Source: SIG78 sp036677805
Lineage (GTDB): Bacteria > Verrucomicrobiota > Lentisphaeria > Victivallales > Victivallaceae
NCBI GenBank assembly: GCA_036677805.1
Contig: JAVBVS010000011.1
Location: 62,001-126,000 of the forward strand
Length of the DNA stretch: 64,000 bases
Direction: 5' to 3'
Shown: piece by piece, positions 45,295-52,658 of the stretch
How positions within the stretch are numbered: the stretch's first letter is position 1
How the letters are laid out: the number at the start of each line of letters is the position of its first letter
The notes under the pieces: model-generated
The model's database searches: none
What the model was told of the DNA's origin: nothing
What the model saw: only the letters and a program-made list of their open reading frames with translations
Program-made: the position numbers and the translations under genes

Positions 45295-46317
45295 TCAGAA
45301 TTGCGCCAGGAACCGCACGTCGTTCTCATAAAGCCAGCGGATGTCACCGATGCGGTAACGCATCATCGCCAGCCGCTCGATCCCCATGCCGAACGCAAAA
45401 CCGCTCCAGACTTCGGGATCGTATCCGACATTGCGCAGCACATTGGGGTCGACCATGCCCGCCCCGGCGATTTCGAGATAGCCGGAGTGCTTGCACACCG
45501 GGCAGCCTTTGCCGCCGCACATGATGCAGGAAAAGTCGTATTCCACGCTCGGCTCGGTGAACGGGAAGAAGTGCGGCCGCAACCGGATGCGCACCCCGGG
45601 ACCGAACATCTCCGTGGCGAACGTCTGCAACACCGCCTTCAAATCCGCCAGCGAAACGTTGCGGTCGATGTAAAGGCCTTCGATCTGGTGGAAGTTCATG
45701 CTGTGGGTCGCATCCGGCGTGTCGCGGCGGAAGCAGCGGCCCGGCGCCACGATCCGCACCGGCGGCTCGTGCGACTCCATCACCCGGATCTGGACCGGCG
45801 ACGTCTGCGTCCGCAGCAGCCGCCCGTCTTCGAAATAGAACGTATCGCCGGGATCGCGCGAAGGATGGTCCGGCGGCGTATTCAGCGCGTCGAAATTGAA
45901 GTAGACCTCTTCGATTTCCGGTCCTTCCGCCACCAGGAAGCCCATCCGGCGGAAGATCGCCACGCATTCGTCGATCACCTTGACGATCGGATGTTTGTGA
46001 CCCACAGGCGGACGCCGTCCGGGCAACGTCATGTCGATTCCGGCAACCGCCGCAGCGGCCCGATCCTGAAGCCGCGCCAGCGCCGCATCGATCAGTGCGG
46101 TGAGTTCTTCCTTGGCCGGATTGAAAGCCCTGCCCGCGGCCGCCCGCTCTTCGGCGCTCAAATCCCCCATCTGCTTGCTCAGCGCCGGAAACAGCCCCTT
46201 GCGTCCGATGATATCGACCCGGACGGACTCTACCGCCTCCGGGGTTTCCGCGCATTCCAGCCGCGCCGCGGCGTCCGCCAGCGCGCGCTCAATAGCTTCA
46301 ACCACCACATTCGCCAT
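45295..46317 (-). CDS. pheS: Phenylalanine--tRNA ligase alpha subunit
   Basis: Catalytic alpha subunit, 340 aa from the ATG at 46317, which has AGGTGG upstream and places the N-terminal coiled coil normally; an upstream start at 46368 would add 17 unlikely residues. Class II motifs: HKHPIVKVIDE, GPEIEEVYFNFDALN, motif 2 FRRDTPDATHSMNFHQIEGL, RLRPHFFPFTEPS and motif 3 GFAFGMGIERLAMMRY. A CxxC...CxxC stretch (CIMCGGKGCPVC) is typical of the family. It is separated from rplT by a strong hairpin terminator at 46372-46423, so its expression may depend on read-through or its own promoter. Confidence 0.97.
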   Translation of the reverse strand: MANVVVEAIERALADAAARLECAETPEAVESVRVDIIGRKGLFPALSKQMGDLSAEERAAAGRAFNPAKEELTALIDAALARLQDRAAAAVAGIDMTLPGRRPPVGHKHPIVKVIDECVAIFRRMGFLVAEGPEIEEVYFNFDALNTPPDHPSRDPGDTFYFEDGRLLRTQTSPVQIRVMESHEPPVRIVAPGRCFRRDTPDATHSMNFHQIEGLYIDRNVSLADLKAVLQTFATEMFGPGVRIRLRPHFFPFTEPSVEYDFSCIMCGGKGCPVCKHSGYLEIAGAGMVDPNVLRNVGYDPEVWSGFAFGMGIERLAMMRYRIGDIRWLYENDVRFLAQF

Positions 46318-46371
46318 TTTTCCACCTGTGTGTTTGCGGACGGCCGGCTCCGCCGTCCCGATGCCCAACCT

Positions 46372-46423
46372 AAAAAAAAAGCTTGAAAACCGCGTGCCTT
46401 CAACAAGGCCCGGCTTTCAAGCT
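46372..46423 (-). terminator. Terminator or attenuator between rplT and pheS
   Basis: On the minus strand AGCTTGAAA and CCG pair with CGG and TTTTCAAGCT, enclosing a smaller GCCTT/AAGGC hairpin. Nine T residues follow. It lies 33 bases after rplT and 55 before pheS, so it can set the ratio of ribosomal-protein to PheRS mRNA. No Phe-rich leader peptide with a start codon was found. Confidence 0.85.
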
Positions 46424-46455
46424 GTCAAACCTGATTTGCGATCAGATCGCGGGAG

Positions 46456-46809
46456 TCACTTCGCGGCGGAAACTTTTTCCACCAGCGCCTTGAACTCCTG
46501 AAACTCCGTAACGGCCAAATCGGCCAGCACTTTACGGTTCAGCTCAATCCCGGCCTTCTTGAGACCGTTCATAAACTGGCTGTAATTGGTGCCGAGCGAA
46601 CGGCACGCGGCATTGATACGCACCGTCCACAACTGACGGTACTGCTGCTTTTTCTGCTTGCGGCCGCGATAGGCGTGAACCATCGCCTTGTCGACGGCAT
46701 CATAAACGGTACGGATCTGTTTGCTGCTCGCACCGTAAAAACCTTTGGCGCGCTCCAAAACGCGCTTCCGGCGTTTTCTCGAAGCGACCGCGCAAGTTAC
46801 TCTGGCCAT
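46456..46809 (-). CDS. rplT: 50S ribosomal protein L20
   Basis: L20, 117 aa, full length. It opens MARVTCAVASRKRRKRVLERAKGF split over the usual basic N-terminal tail, then YRGRKQKKQQYRQLW, RINAACR and YSQFMNGLKKAGIELNRKVLADLAV. L20 binds 23S rRNA and, in E. coli, represses its own operon (rpmI-rplT) by binding the mRNA; whether that holds here cannot be read. It lies 41 bases downstream of rpmI in the conserved infC-rpmI-rplT order. Confidence 0.98.
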   Translation of the reverse strand: MARVTCAVASRKRRKRVLERAKGFYGASSKQIRTVYDAVDKAMVHAYRGRKQKKQQYRQLWTVRINAACRSLGTNYSQFMNGLKKAGIELNRKVLADLAVTEFQEFKALVEKVSAAK

Positions 46810-46850
46810 AATCTATATTTCCTTGACTGATGCTTTTTACTTTTGCGGGC

Positions 46851-47051
46851 TTAGAGACCGTAGGGCAACGCCACCTTGATCCGCTTGCGTTCGGCAGCGG
46901 AAACCGCGCCGTCCTGACGGAGGCGACGGCGGCGTTTGGCATTTTTGGTCGACATCAGGTGACGGGCGCCCGCCTTGTTGTGGCGGTACTTTCCGGTCCC
47001 GGTCTGTTTCAGGCGCTTGGCGGCGCACTTCCGGGTTTTGAGCTTGGGCAT
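46851..47051 (-). CDS. rpmI: 50S ribosomal protein L35
   Basis: L35, 66 aa. The sequence PKLKTRKCAAKRLKQTGTGK with HNKAGARHLMSTKNAKRRR and a C-terminal KVALPYGL fits the family over its full length. It lies 34 bases after infC and before rplT, the canonical neighbourhood. Confidence 0.97.
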   Translation of the reverse strand: MPKLKTRKCAAKRLKQTGTGKYRHNKAGARHLMSTKNAKRRRRLRQDGAVSAAERKRIKVALPYGL

Positions 47052-47085
47052 CGTTTTTCTCCTTGTTCTCGTGAAGCGCCGGGAA

Positions 47086-47682
47086 TTACGCTTGAGTTTC
47101 CACGGCGTCTTCGGGTTGTTCTTCTTCGCCCCGAGGCGGCAGATGCCGGCCGGCCTCGGCGCTTCGCCCCTTGCGCAGCGGAGCGAAATAAACTGTGATG
47201 TTGCGGCCCAGCAGCTTGGGTTTGCCGTCGGCTTCCCCGTAGCTCGCCAGATAAGCCATGACCCGGTTCATCAGATCGAACGCCAGGTCCTGGTGGGCCA
47301 TTTCCCGGCCCCGTAACATCAACGTGACTTTTAATTTACACCCTTTTTCCAGAAATTCAACCCCGCGAGCCAATTTATATTCATAATCATGGGTGTCGAT
47401 GTTGATGTGGAATTTGACTTCCTTGACTTTCTGGGCCACACTATTCTTGCGCTGCGTCTTGAGATTCTTCTTCTGCTCAAAGAGCAGTTTTCCGAAGTCC
47501 ATGATCCGCACCACAGGCGGCACGGCACGATCAGACACCAGCACCAAATCCAGACCGGCGCGCTGCGCCAGTTCGCGGGCCTTGGCCAAGGTTACAATGT
47601 CCAACTGTTCTCCGTCCGCGCCAATGAGACGCACCGACTCCGGCGTGAACGAACGATCTCCGGGTTTTAACAGCTTAGCGAT
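47086..47682 (-). CDS. infC: Translation initiation factor IF-3, probable AUC start
   Basis: IF3, 198 aa if started at the ATC at 47682. The N domain contains SVRLIGADGEQLDIVTLAKA, DLVLVSDRAVPPVVRIMDFGK and LFEQKK; the C domain has KEVKFHINIDTHDYEYKL, VTLMLRGREMAHQDLAF. The first ordinary start, GTG at 47634, would cut off the N-terminal extension. Between the upstream in-frame stop and that GTG there is no ATG, GTG or TTG, but an ATC sits 8 bases after GGGAGGG. E. coli infC also uses a non-canonical start (AUU), which IF3 itself discriminates against, giving autoregulation. A promoter (47761-47788) lies between thrS and infC. Confidence 0.93.
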   Translation of the reverse strand: MAKLLKPGDRSFTPESVRLIGADGEQLDIVTLAKARELAQRAGLDLVLVSDRAVPPVVRIMDFGKLLFEQKKNLKTQRKNSVAQKVKEVKFHINIDTHDYEYKLARGVEFLEKGCKLKVTLMLRGREMAHQDLAFDLMNRVMAYLASYGEADGKPKLLGRNITVYFAPLRKGRSAEAGRHLPPRGEEEQPEDAVETQA

Positions 47683-47760
47683 AACGTGACCCTCCCTTTT
47701 AGACAGTCATTTCCGGGCAAAACCGGCGCGGCTTTCCGCTGAAAAAAGCCACGCCATATC

Positions 47761-47788
47761 AATATAGCCTAAATTACTTTATTATCAA
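47761..47788 (-). promoter_or_regulatory. Predicted promoter of infC-rpmI-rplT
   Basis: Minus-strand TTGATA (47783-47788), 16 bases, TATATT (47761-47766) preceded by AGGC. The -35 lies inside the 3' end of thrS. It allows IF3 and the ribosomal proteins to be made independently of ThrRS. Confidence 0.55.
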
Positions 47789-49499
47789 CTTCCGATTGCA
47801 TTTTTTCCAGAAGTTGCGCGACGCTCATCGCACCCAGTTCGCCTTCGCGCCGGTTGCGCACGCCGATCTGGCCGGCTTCCGCCTCGCGTTCGCCCGCGAC
47901 CAGGATGTAATTGATGCGTTCGTTGCGCGCATCCTTGATCCGGCTGCCGAGGCTTTCCGGGCGGTCGTCGAGTTCGACCCGGATATCGCGGGCGCGCAGT
48001 TCGTCGGCCACTTTGCGCGCATATTCATGCTGCTTTTCGGTAATCGGCAGCACCCGAGCCTGAACCGGTGCGAGCCACAGCGGAAAGGCACCCGCGTAAT
48101 GTTCGATCAGAATGCCGAAGAAACGCTCCAGCGAACCGAACAGCGCGCGGTGCACCATATACGGCTGATGCTTCCTGCCGTCTTCGCCGATATAGCTCAG
48201 ATCGAAGCGCTCCGGCAGATTGAAGTCGAACTGAATCGTGGTGGTCTGCCATTCGCGCCCGATCGCGTCCTTGACCTTCAAATCGATCTTGGGGCCGTAG
48301 AAGGCGCCGCCGCCGTCATCGACCTCGCAGTCCAACCCGGCCTTCCGCACCGCATTTTCCAACGCGGTCAGCGCCTGACTCCAGCGCGCCGGATCGCCGA
48401 CCGCCTTGGCCGGCCGAGTCGCCAGATAGGGTTTGATCTGGGTGAAGCCGAAATCCTTCCAGATCGCGAGGCTGAATTCCAGCACCCGCGCGATTTCATC
48501 CTCGATCTGATCCGGAGTGCAGATGATATGCGCATCGTCCTGAGTGAAGCCGCGCACCCGCAGCAGACCATGGAGCACGCCCGACTTTTCATAGCGGTAG
48601 ACCGTGCCCAGCTCGGCCCAGCGGCATGGCAACTCCCGGTAACTGCGCAGCCGGCTCTTGTAAATTTCGATGTGAAACGGGCAATTCATCGGTTTCACGT
48701 AATAATCGACGTCGTCGATCGACATCGAGGAGTACATCGCGTCCCGATAGAAATCAAGATGGCCGCTGGTCTGCCACAGAACGCTCTGGCCGATATGCGG
48801 CGTATACAGCAATTCGTAGCCGCTGCGGTAATGCTTCTGCCGCCAATAGGTTTCGAATGCATTGCGGATGAACGCGCCTTTGGGGTGCCACAGCACCAGC
48901 CCCGGTCCGACATTGTCCGAGAAACTGAACAGATCAAGCTCCTTGCCGAGCTTGCGGTGGTCGCGTTTCTTGGCCTCTTCCAGCAACCGCAGGTAATCGT
49001 GAAGTTCGCTCTTGTCGGCGAACGCCACGCCATAGATGCGCTGGAGCATCGGATTTTTTTCGTCGCCGCGGAAATAACTGCCCGCGATGCTCATCAGCTT
49101 GAACGCGCCGATCTGGCCGGTGTGCTCGACATGAGGACCGCGGCAGAGATCGGAAAAATCGCCGATGGTGTAAAAGGTGATTTTGGCGTCCGCGGGAATG
49201 TCCGCAAGACGCTCCAGCTTGTAGCATTGATTGCGGCCGCGCAAGAGCGCCTCGGCTTCGGTCCGGGACATCTCCCGGTATTCGAACGGCAGATGCGCAT
49301 TGCAGATTTTGCGCATTTCTTCTTCGATCGCCTCAAGGTCCTCCGGCGCCAGCCGGTGCGCCATGTCGAAATCATAATAAAAACCGTCGGCAGTCGAAGG
49401 TCCGATATCGAACTTGACCTCGCCGAACAAATGCTGAACCGCCGCCGCCATCACATGCGCGGCGCTGTGCCGGATCGTTTCAACCGGAAATTTCGCCAT
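47769..49499 (-). CDS. thrS: Threonine--tRNA ligase lacking the N-terminal TGS domain
   Basis: Class II ThrRS, 576 aa from the ATG at 49499. The protein begins directly in the editing (N2/SAD) domain with IRHSAAHVMAAAV and continues DIGPSTADGFYYDF and CRGPHVEHTGQIGAFKL. The catalytic core has the zinc ligands in PMNCPFHIEIY, motif 2 RVRGFTQDDAHI and motif 3 region YMVHRALFGSLERFFGILIEHYAG. The C-terminal anticodon domain has RVLPI and DDRPESLGSRIKDA. The roughly 60-residue TGS domain of E. coli-type ThrRS is missing; the frame extends only 13 codons further upstream, so it is not hidden by start choice. Ribosome-binding site is weak. Confidence 0.95.
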   Translation of the reverse strand: MAKFPVETIRHSAAHVMAAAVQHLFGEVKFDIGPSTADGFYYDFDMAHRLAPEDLEAIEEEMRKICNAHLPFEYREMSRTEAEALLRGRNQCYKLERLADIPADAKITFYTIGDFSDLCRGPHVEHTGQIGAFKLMSIAGSYFRGDEKNPMLQRIYGVAFADKSELHDYLRLLEEAKKRDHRKLGKELDLFSFSDNVGPGLVLWHPKGAFIRNAFETYWRQKHYRSGYELLYTPHIGQSVLWQTSGHLDFYRDAMYSSMSIDDVDYYVKPMNCPFHIEIYKSRLRSYRELPCRWAELGTVYRYEKSGVLHGLLRVRGFTQDDAHIICTPDQIEDEIARVLEFSLAIWKDFGFTQIKPYLATRPAKAVGDPARWSQALTALENAVRKAGLDCEVDDGGGAFYGPKIDLKVKDAIGREWQTTTIQFDFNLPERFDLSYIGEDGRKHQPYMVHRALFGSLERFFGILIEHYAGAFPLWLAPVQARVLPITEKQHEYARKVADELRARDIRVELDDRPESLGSRIKDARNERINYILVAGEREAEAGQIGVRNRREGELGAMSVAQLLEKMQSEVDNKVI

Positions 49500-49580
49500 T
49501 TTCGCTTTCACTTCAATAAAAATAAATTCCCCGATCAATCGTCAATCAAACCATACCCATCCGGCCGCCGCCATGCCGCG

Positions 49581-49625
49581 GACCGGGAAGTCAACGTCCG
49601 GTCACACCCGCGTCGGTAACGCGGG
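49581..49625 (-). promoter_or_regulatory. Two tandem hairpins in the thrS leader
   Basis: GACCGG (49581-49586) / CCGGTC (49598-49603) and the perfect CCCGCGT (49607-49613) / ACGCGGG (49619-49625) lie 82-126 bases upstream of the thrS start. They have no T tract, so they are not simple terminators. In E. coli, ThrRS binds tRNA-like leader hairpins to repress its own translation; a similar role here is speculative. Confidence 0.3.
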
Positions 49626-49673
49626 ATGCCCTCCTTCCGTTTTGATTCGCTTCCAACACTTTTCCGTTTCGTC

Positions 49674-50327
49674 CTAAAACAAAGTCAATTGTTCCGGCGG
49701 CGGGTCCAATATTTCCCGCACCGGAGTAAAGCTCCGGCGATGAATCGGCGTCACCCCGAGGCGCGCCAGCGCCGCCATATGCGCTCTCGTACCATAACCT
49801 TTGTGCTCGGCAAAACCGTATCCGGGATAAAGCGCGTCGTATTCGTCCATCCGCCGGTCACGATACACCTTGGCCACAATGCTGGCCGCCGCAATCGAAG
49901 CCGAACGGGCATCTCCGCTCACAAACGCAAAGCTCGGCTTCGGCAATCCCGGGACCGGAAGGCCATCGACCAAAAGACAATCGGCCTCGGGAATTTGTTC
50001 CGCCGCGCGACGCATCGCCAAGTGCGTCGCGCGCAGGATATTCAATTCGTCGATCGTTTCCACCGGCAGCTCGGCCAACCCGATCCGCACCCCGACAACG
50101 GCGCGGATCGCCCGGTCCAGCGCTTCGCGCTCCGTCGCCCTCAGTTGTTTGGAGTCGTTGACCCGGGGAATCTGCGCCCCCCGGGGAAACGCGACCGCGA
50201 CCGCCACCACCGGACCGGCCAGCGGGCCGCGCCCGACTTCGTCGATCCCCGCCACAAAGCAAAACCCCTCCCGGTACTTGAGCGTCTCAAGCGAGAGGAG
50301 TTCATCGGCTTCGGACAGGTAATCCAT
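49674..50327 (-). CDS. rnhB: Ribonuclease HII
   Basis: RNase HII, 217 aa, cleaving RNA in RNA/DNA hybrids and initiating ribonucleotide excision. The acidic catalytic motif GIDEVGRGPLAGPVV is intact, followed by VNDSKQL, the LLVDGLPVPG aspartate and SIAAASIVAKVYRDRRM with YPGYGFAEHKGYGT. It sits 40 bases after rplS at the end of the rpsP operon, a common location. No strong terminator was found immediately after it. Confidence 0.96.
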   Translation of the reverse strand: MDYLSEADELLSLETLKYREGFCFVAGIDEVGRGPLAGPVVAVAVAFPRGAQIPRVNDSKQLRATEREALDRAIRAVVGVRIGLAELPVETIDELNILRATHLAMRRAAEQIPEADCLLVDGLPVPGLPKPSFAFVSGDARSASIAAASIVAKVYRDRRMDEYDALYPGYGFAEHKGYGTRAHMAALARLGVTPIHRRSFTPVREILDPPPEQLTLF

Positions 50328-50367
50328 CGCGCCGACCCGTCGGTGCTTCAGGCAGCCGCGCCCGGAT

Positions 50368-50718
50368 TTACCGGACGTCGCGCAATTCTTTGACGCGGGC
50401 GGCCTTGCCGACCTTTTCGCGCAGATAATAGAGTTTGGCCCGGCGGACCTTGCCGCGCCGGGTCACTTCGATCCGGTCGATGCGGGGGCTGTGAAGCCGG
50501 AAAACCCGTTCGACGCCCTGGCCGAACGCCACGCGGCGCACGGTGAACGATTCGGCGATGCCGCTGCCGTTGCGGGCGATCACCGTACCGCTGAAGGCCT
50601 GAATGCGTTCGCTGTCGCCTTCCACGATCTTCACAAAAACTTTGACCGTATCGCCGACGGCAAAATCGGCAACCTCACTCTTGAGGTATTCCTGACTGAC
50701 CTTTTTCAAGATTTCCAT
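50368..50718 (-). CDS. rplS: 50S ribosomal protein L19
   Basis: L19, 116 aa, full length, with FAVGDTVKVFVKIVEG, IQAFSGTVIARNGSG, ESFTVRR, GVERVFRLHSP and KLYYLREKVGKAARVKE. AGGAGG stands 8 bases upstream of its ATG. That ribosome-binding site and the first 44 bases of the gene are also translated as the C-terminal tail of trmD. Confidence 0.97.
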   Translation of the reverse strand: MEILKKVSQEYLKSEVADFAVGDTVKVFVKIVEGDSERIQAFSGTVIARNGSGIAESFTVRRVAFGQGVERVFRLHSPRIDRIEVTRRGKVRRAKLYYLREKVGKAARVKELRDVR

Positions 50719-51490
50719 TTTTCAGAGCCTCCTGTTTTATCTGCCACTTCTTAACTGATTTCTTCCAATTTTTCACCGCCGCCAAGCGGCCGAACACCGC
50801 GCTGCGCCACAAATCCGGACGCAGTTTCAATGTCAACGCCTCGGCCATATGCCGCCGCCACAGGGCCACCGCCCCGTGGTCGCCGGAATGCAGCACCTCC
50901 GGCACCTCCAGCCCCCGGAATTCCGGAGGCCGCGTATATTGCGGGTACTCCAGCAGTCCGTTCGAGAAGGACTCATCCTCGCTCGACTCGTCGCAGCCCA
51001 GTGCGCCCGGCAGCAGCCGCGCCACCGCGTCCGCCACCACCATCGCCGCCAGATTGCCGCTGGTCAACACATAGTCGCCGATCGAAATCTCTTCACACCG
51101 CGTCAGCTCGCGCACCCGTTCGTCGATGCCTTCGTAATGGCCGCAGACCAGCACCAGATGCCGCTCCCGGGCCAATTCGCGCGCCAGTTGCTGCGAAAAC
51201 TTCCGGCCGCGCGGTCCCAGCAGGATCACCCGCCGAACAGCGCCGCCAGGCTCATCCGCCGCCGTCTCCGGCGAATCCAGAGCCGCCATCAGCGGCTCGA
51301 CCTTCATCAACATTCCCGGACCGCCGCCATACGGCGCATCATCCACCGTTCCGCGCCGGTCCCCGGCGAAATTGCGTACATCGACGGCCCGAATCTCCAA
51401 CAATCCATTCCGTACCGCGCGTCCGACAATGCTTGTCCCCAGCGGTCCGGGATAAATTTCGGGAAACAACGTGAGCACGTCAATCCGCAC
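50675..51490 (-). CDS. trmD: tRNA (guanine-N1)-methyltransferase TrmD
   Basis: SPOUT methyltransferase making m1G37 in tRNAs, 271 aa with a GTG start at 51490 (GAGG six bases upstream). Signatures: IDVLTLFPEIY, DDAPYGGGPGMLMKVEP, ILLGPRGRKFSQ, LVCGHYEGIDERV, EISIGDYVLTSGNLAAMV (trefoil-knot SAM site), SFSNGLLEYPQYTRP and the HMAEALTLKLRPDL region. The last roughly 30 residues (Lys/Gln-rich) exceed the family core and run through the rplS ribosome-binding site and start. rimM, which normally lies between khpA and trmD, is absent; only 28 bases separate khpA and trmD. Confidence 0.96.
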   Translation of the reverse strand: MRIDVLTLFPEIYPGPLGTSIVGRAVRNGLLEIRAVDVRNFAGDRRGTVDDAPYGGGPGMLMKVEPLMAALDSPETAADEPGGAVRRVILLGPRGRKFSQQLARELARERHLVLVCGHYEGIDERVRELTRCEEISIGDYVLTSGNLAAMVVADAVARLLPGALGCDESSEDESFSNGLLEYPQYTRPPEFRGLEVPEVLHSGDHGAVALWRRHMAEALTLKLRPDLWRSAVFGRLAAVKNWKKSVKKWQIKQEALKNGNLEKGQSGIPQE

Positions 51491-51518
51491 ATCCGCCTCG
51501 TTTCGTCAACCGGACGCG

Positions 51519-51839
51519 TCAGTCGCTGACTTCGACCGAAATCCGCTGCTGGAGGCGCCCGGCGGCCCCCGAAACCAGCGAACGGATCGCCATGATGGTC
51601 TTGCCGCGTTTGCCGACCACCTTGCCGATGTCTTCCTTCCGACAGTTGATCCGGATCACCGCGCCGTTTTCGGCGGATTCGGTCACGACATTGACCTCAT
51701 CCGGAAAATCCACCAGCGCGCGCACCACATAATCCACAAAGTGTTCAAGCTCGCGCAGCTTGTCGCCGCCCGCCTTGTCGCCGGCGCCCCCGCAGGAGCA
51801 ACCGCCCAGACCGAGCAACTTGAGTAGTGATTTAAACAT
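51519..51839 (-). CDS. khpA: KH-domain RNA-binding protein (KhpA-like)
   Basis: Single KH-domain protein of 106 aa. The core has LEHFVDYVVRALVDFPDEV, VIRINCRKEDIGKVVGKRGK with the RNA-binding GKRG loop, and TIMAIRSLVSGAAGRL. Typical KhpA proteins are about 75-80 aa; the extra N-terminal 28 residues (FKSLLKLLGLGGCSCGG, Gly/Cys-rich) are unusual and could bind metal or be an amphipathic helix. It stands between rpsP and trmD, the standard site. Function in this lineage is unknown; relatives act with KhpB in RNA regulation. Confidence 0.88.
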   Translation of the reverse strand: MFKSLLKLLGLGGCSCGGAGDKAGGDKLRELEHFVDYVVRALVDFPDEVNVVTESAENGAVIRINCRKEDIGKVVGKRGKTIMAIRSLVSGAAGRLQQRISVEVSD

Positions 51840-51996
51840 ATTCCCTATCCTTAATGATTATCCCCCGGCGCATCCCGCTTCGCCTCTCCGGCGGCCGCAA
51901 CCGAACTCCACCGCAATCGTCGCCGGTTCGTTCACGGACCGCCGCCCCGGTCATATCCGGCGGCGGCGCGCCACTGCGTTCAGATCGCGAGGAAGC

Positions 51997-52377
51997 TTAC
52001 GCTTCGGCCGGAGCCGCTGCCTTGGCGGCGGCTTCTTCGGCTGCCTTGGCTTCCGCTTCCGCCTTGGCCTTGGCCGCGGCTTCGAGCTTGGCCTTCGCCT
52101 TCTTGGAAACGGAGGGCTTGCGCACCTTGTCGGCCAGCGCAATGCCGTTCTTGGCGCGATAAACGATATCGTTCACAGTTTCCGACGGCTCGGCGCCGGT
52201 GCCGACCCAATACTCGAAACGCTCGAGATTGATGTTCTCAATCTTGCTGTTCGGGTTGTAGAAACCGATTTCTTCGATCGACTTGCCGTCGCGCTGGGAA
52301 CGCTTGTCCATCACCACCACCCGGAAACAGCTGGCGTTTCTGGTACCGGTACGCTTCAATCTGATTCTGACTGCCAT
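51997..52377 (-). CDS. rpsP: 30S ribosomal protein S16 with Ala/Lys/Glu-rich tail
   Basis: S16, 126 aa. The core (1-80) reads MAVRIRLKRTGTRNASCFRV, VVMDKRSQRDGKSIEEIGFY and VGTGAEPSETV, a full S16 domain. The last 40 residues are an Ala/Lys/Glu repeat (KAKAEAEAKAAEEAAAK), a helical low-complexity extension seen in several lineages. It is first in the rpsP-khpA-trmD-rplS-rnhB operon. Its leader is long, about 190 bases from the predicted promoter. Confidence 0.97.
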   Translation of the reverse strand: MAVRIRLKRTGTRNASCFRVVVMDKRSQRDGKSIEEIGFYNPNSKIENINLERFEYWVGTGAEPSETVNDIVYRAKNGIALADKVRKPSVSKKAKAKLEAAAKAKAEAEAKAAEEAAAKAAAPAEA

Positions 52378-52574
52378 CTTTCTTTTTCACCTTGTCTTGG
52401 GGCCGCCGGCCGGATGACTTCCGCTCGCCGCCGCCGTATCTTTCGCGCTTCCGGCCAGCCACGTTGATCGTTGCCGGAAACAATCGCCAGACCCGACGGT
52501 CGGGGCTCACTCCGCCCGCGACAGTTTTTAAAATAACGTTTATGTGCAAAATCCCTACGAACTCAAGGACGTTT

Positions 52575-52603
52575 AATATATCCCGCGATAACCATTTACG
52601 CAA
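52575..52603 (-). promoter_or_regulatory. Predicted promoter of the rpsP operon
   Basis: Minus-strand TTGCGT (52598-52603), 17 bases, TATATT (52575-52580). The start of rpsP lies 198 bases downstream, giving a long leader (52378-52570) with no open frame that I can support. It could host mRNA-level control. Confidence 0.45.
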
Positions 52604-52658
52604 GAGCTAAAACAGTTTTTTTCCGGTTTTTCCCGATTCATCCCTCCTGAAATCTCCG

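Noticed and set aside
46318..46455. pheM-like leader peptide or T-box before pheS
   Set aside because: Phe codons occur near the hairpin (TTC, TTT, TTT) but the frame has an upstream stop and no start codon. AGGTGG near the pheS start is only the ribosome-binding site; no T-box specifier structure was found.
47500..47634. GTG at 47634 as the infC start
   Set aside because: It would remove the N-terminal extension found in IF3 and has poorer ribosome-binding spacing than the ATC at 47682. Kept only as the fallback start.
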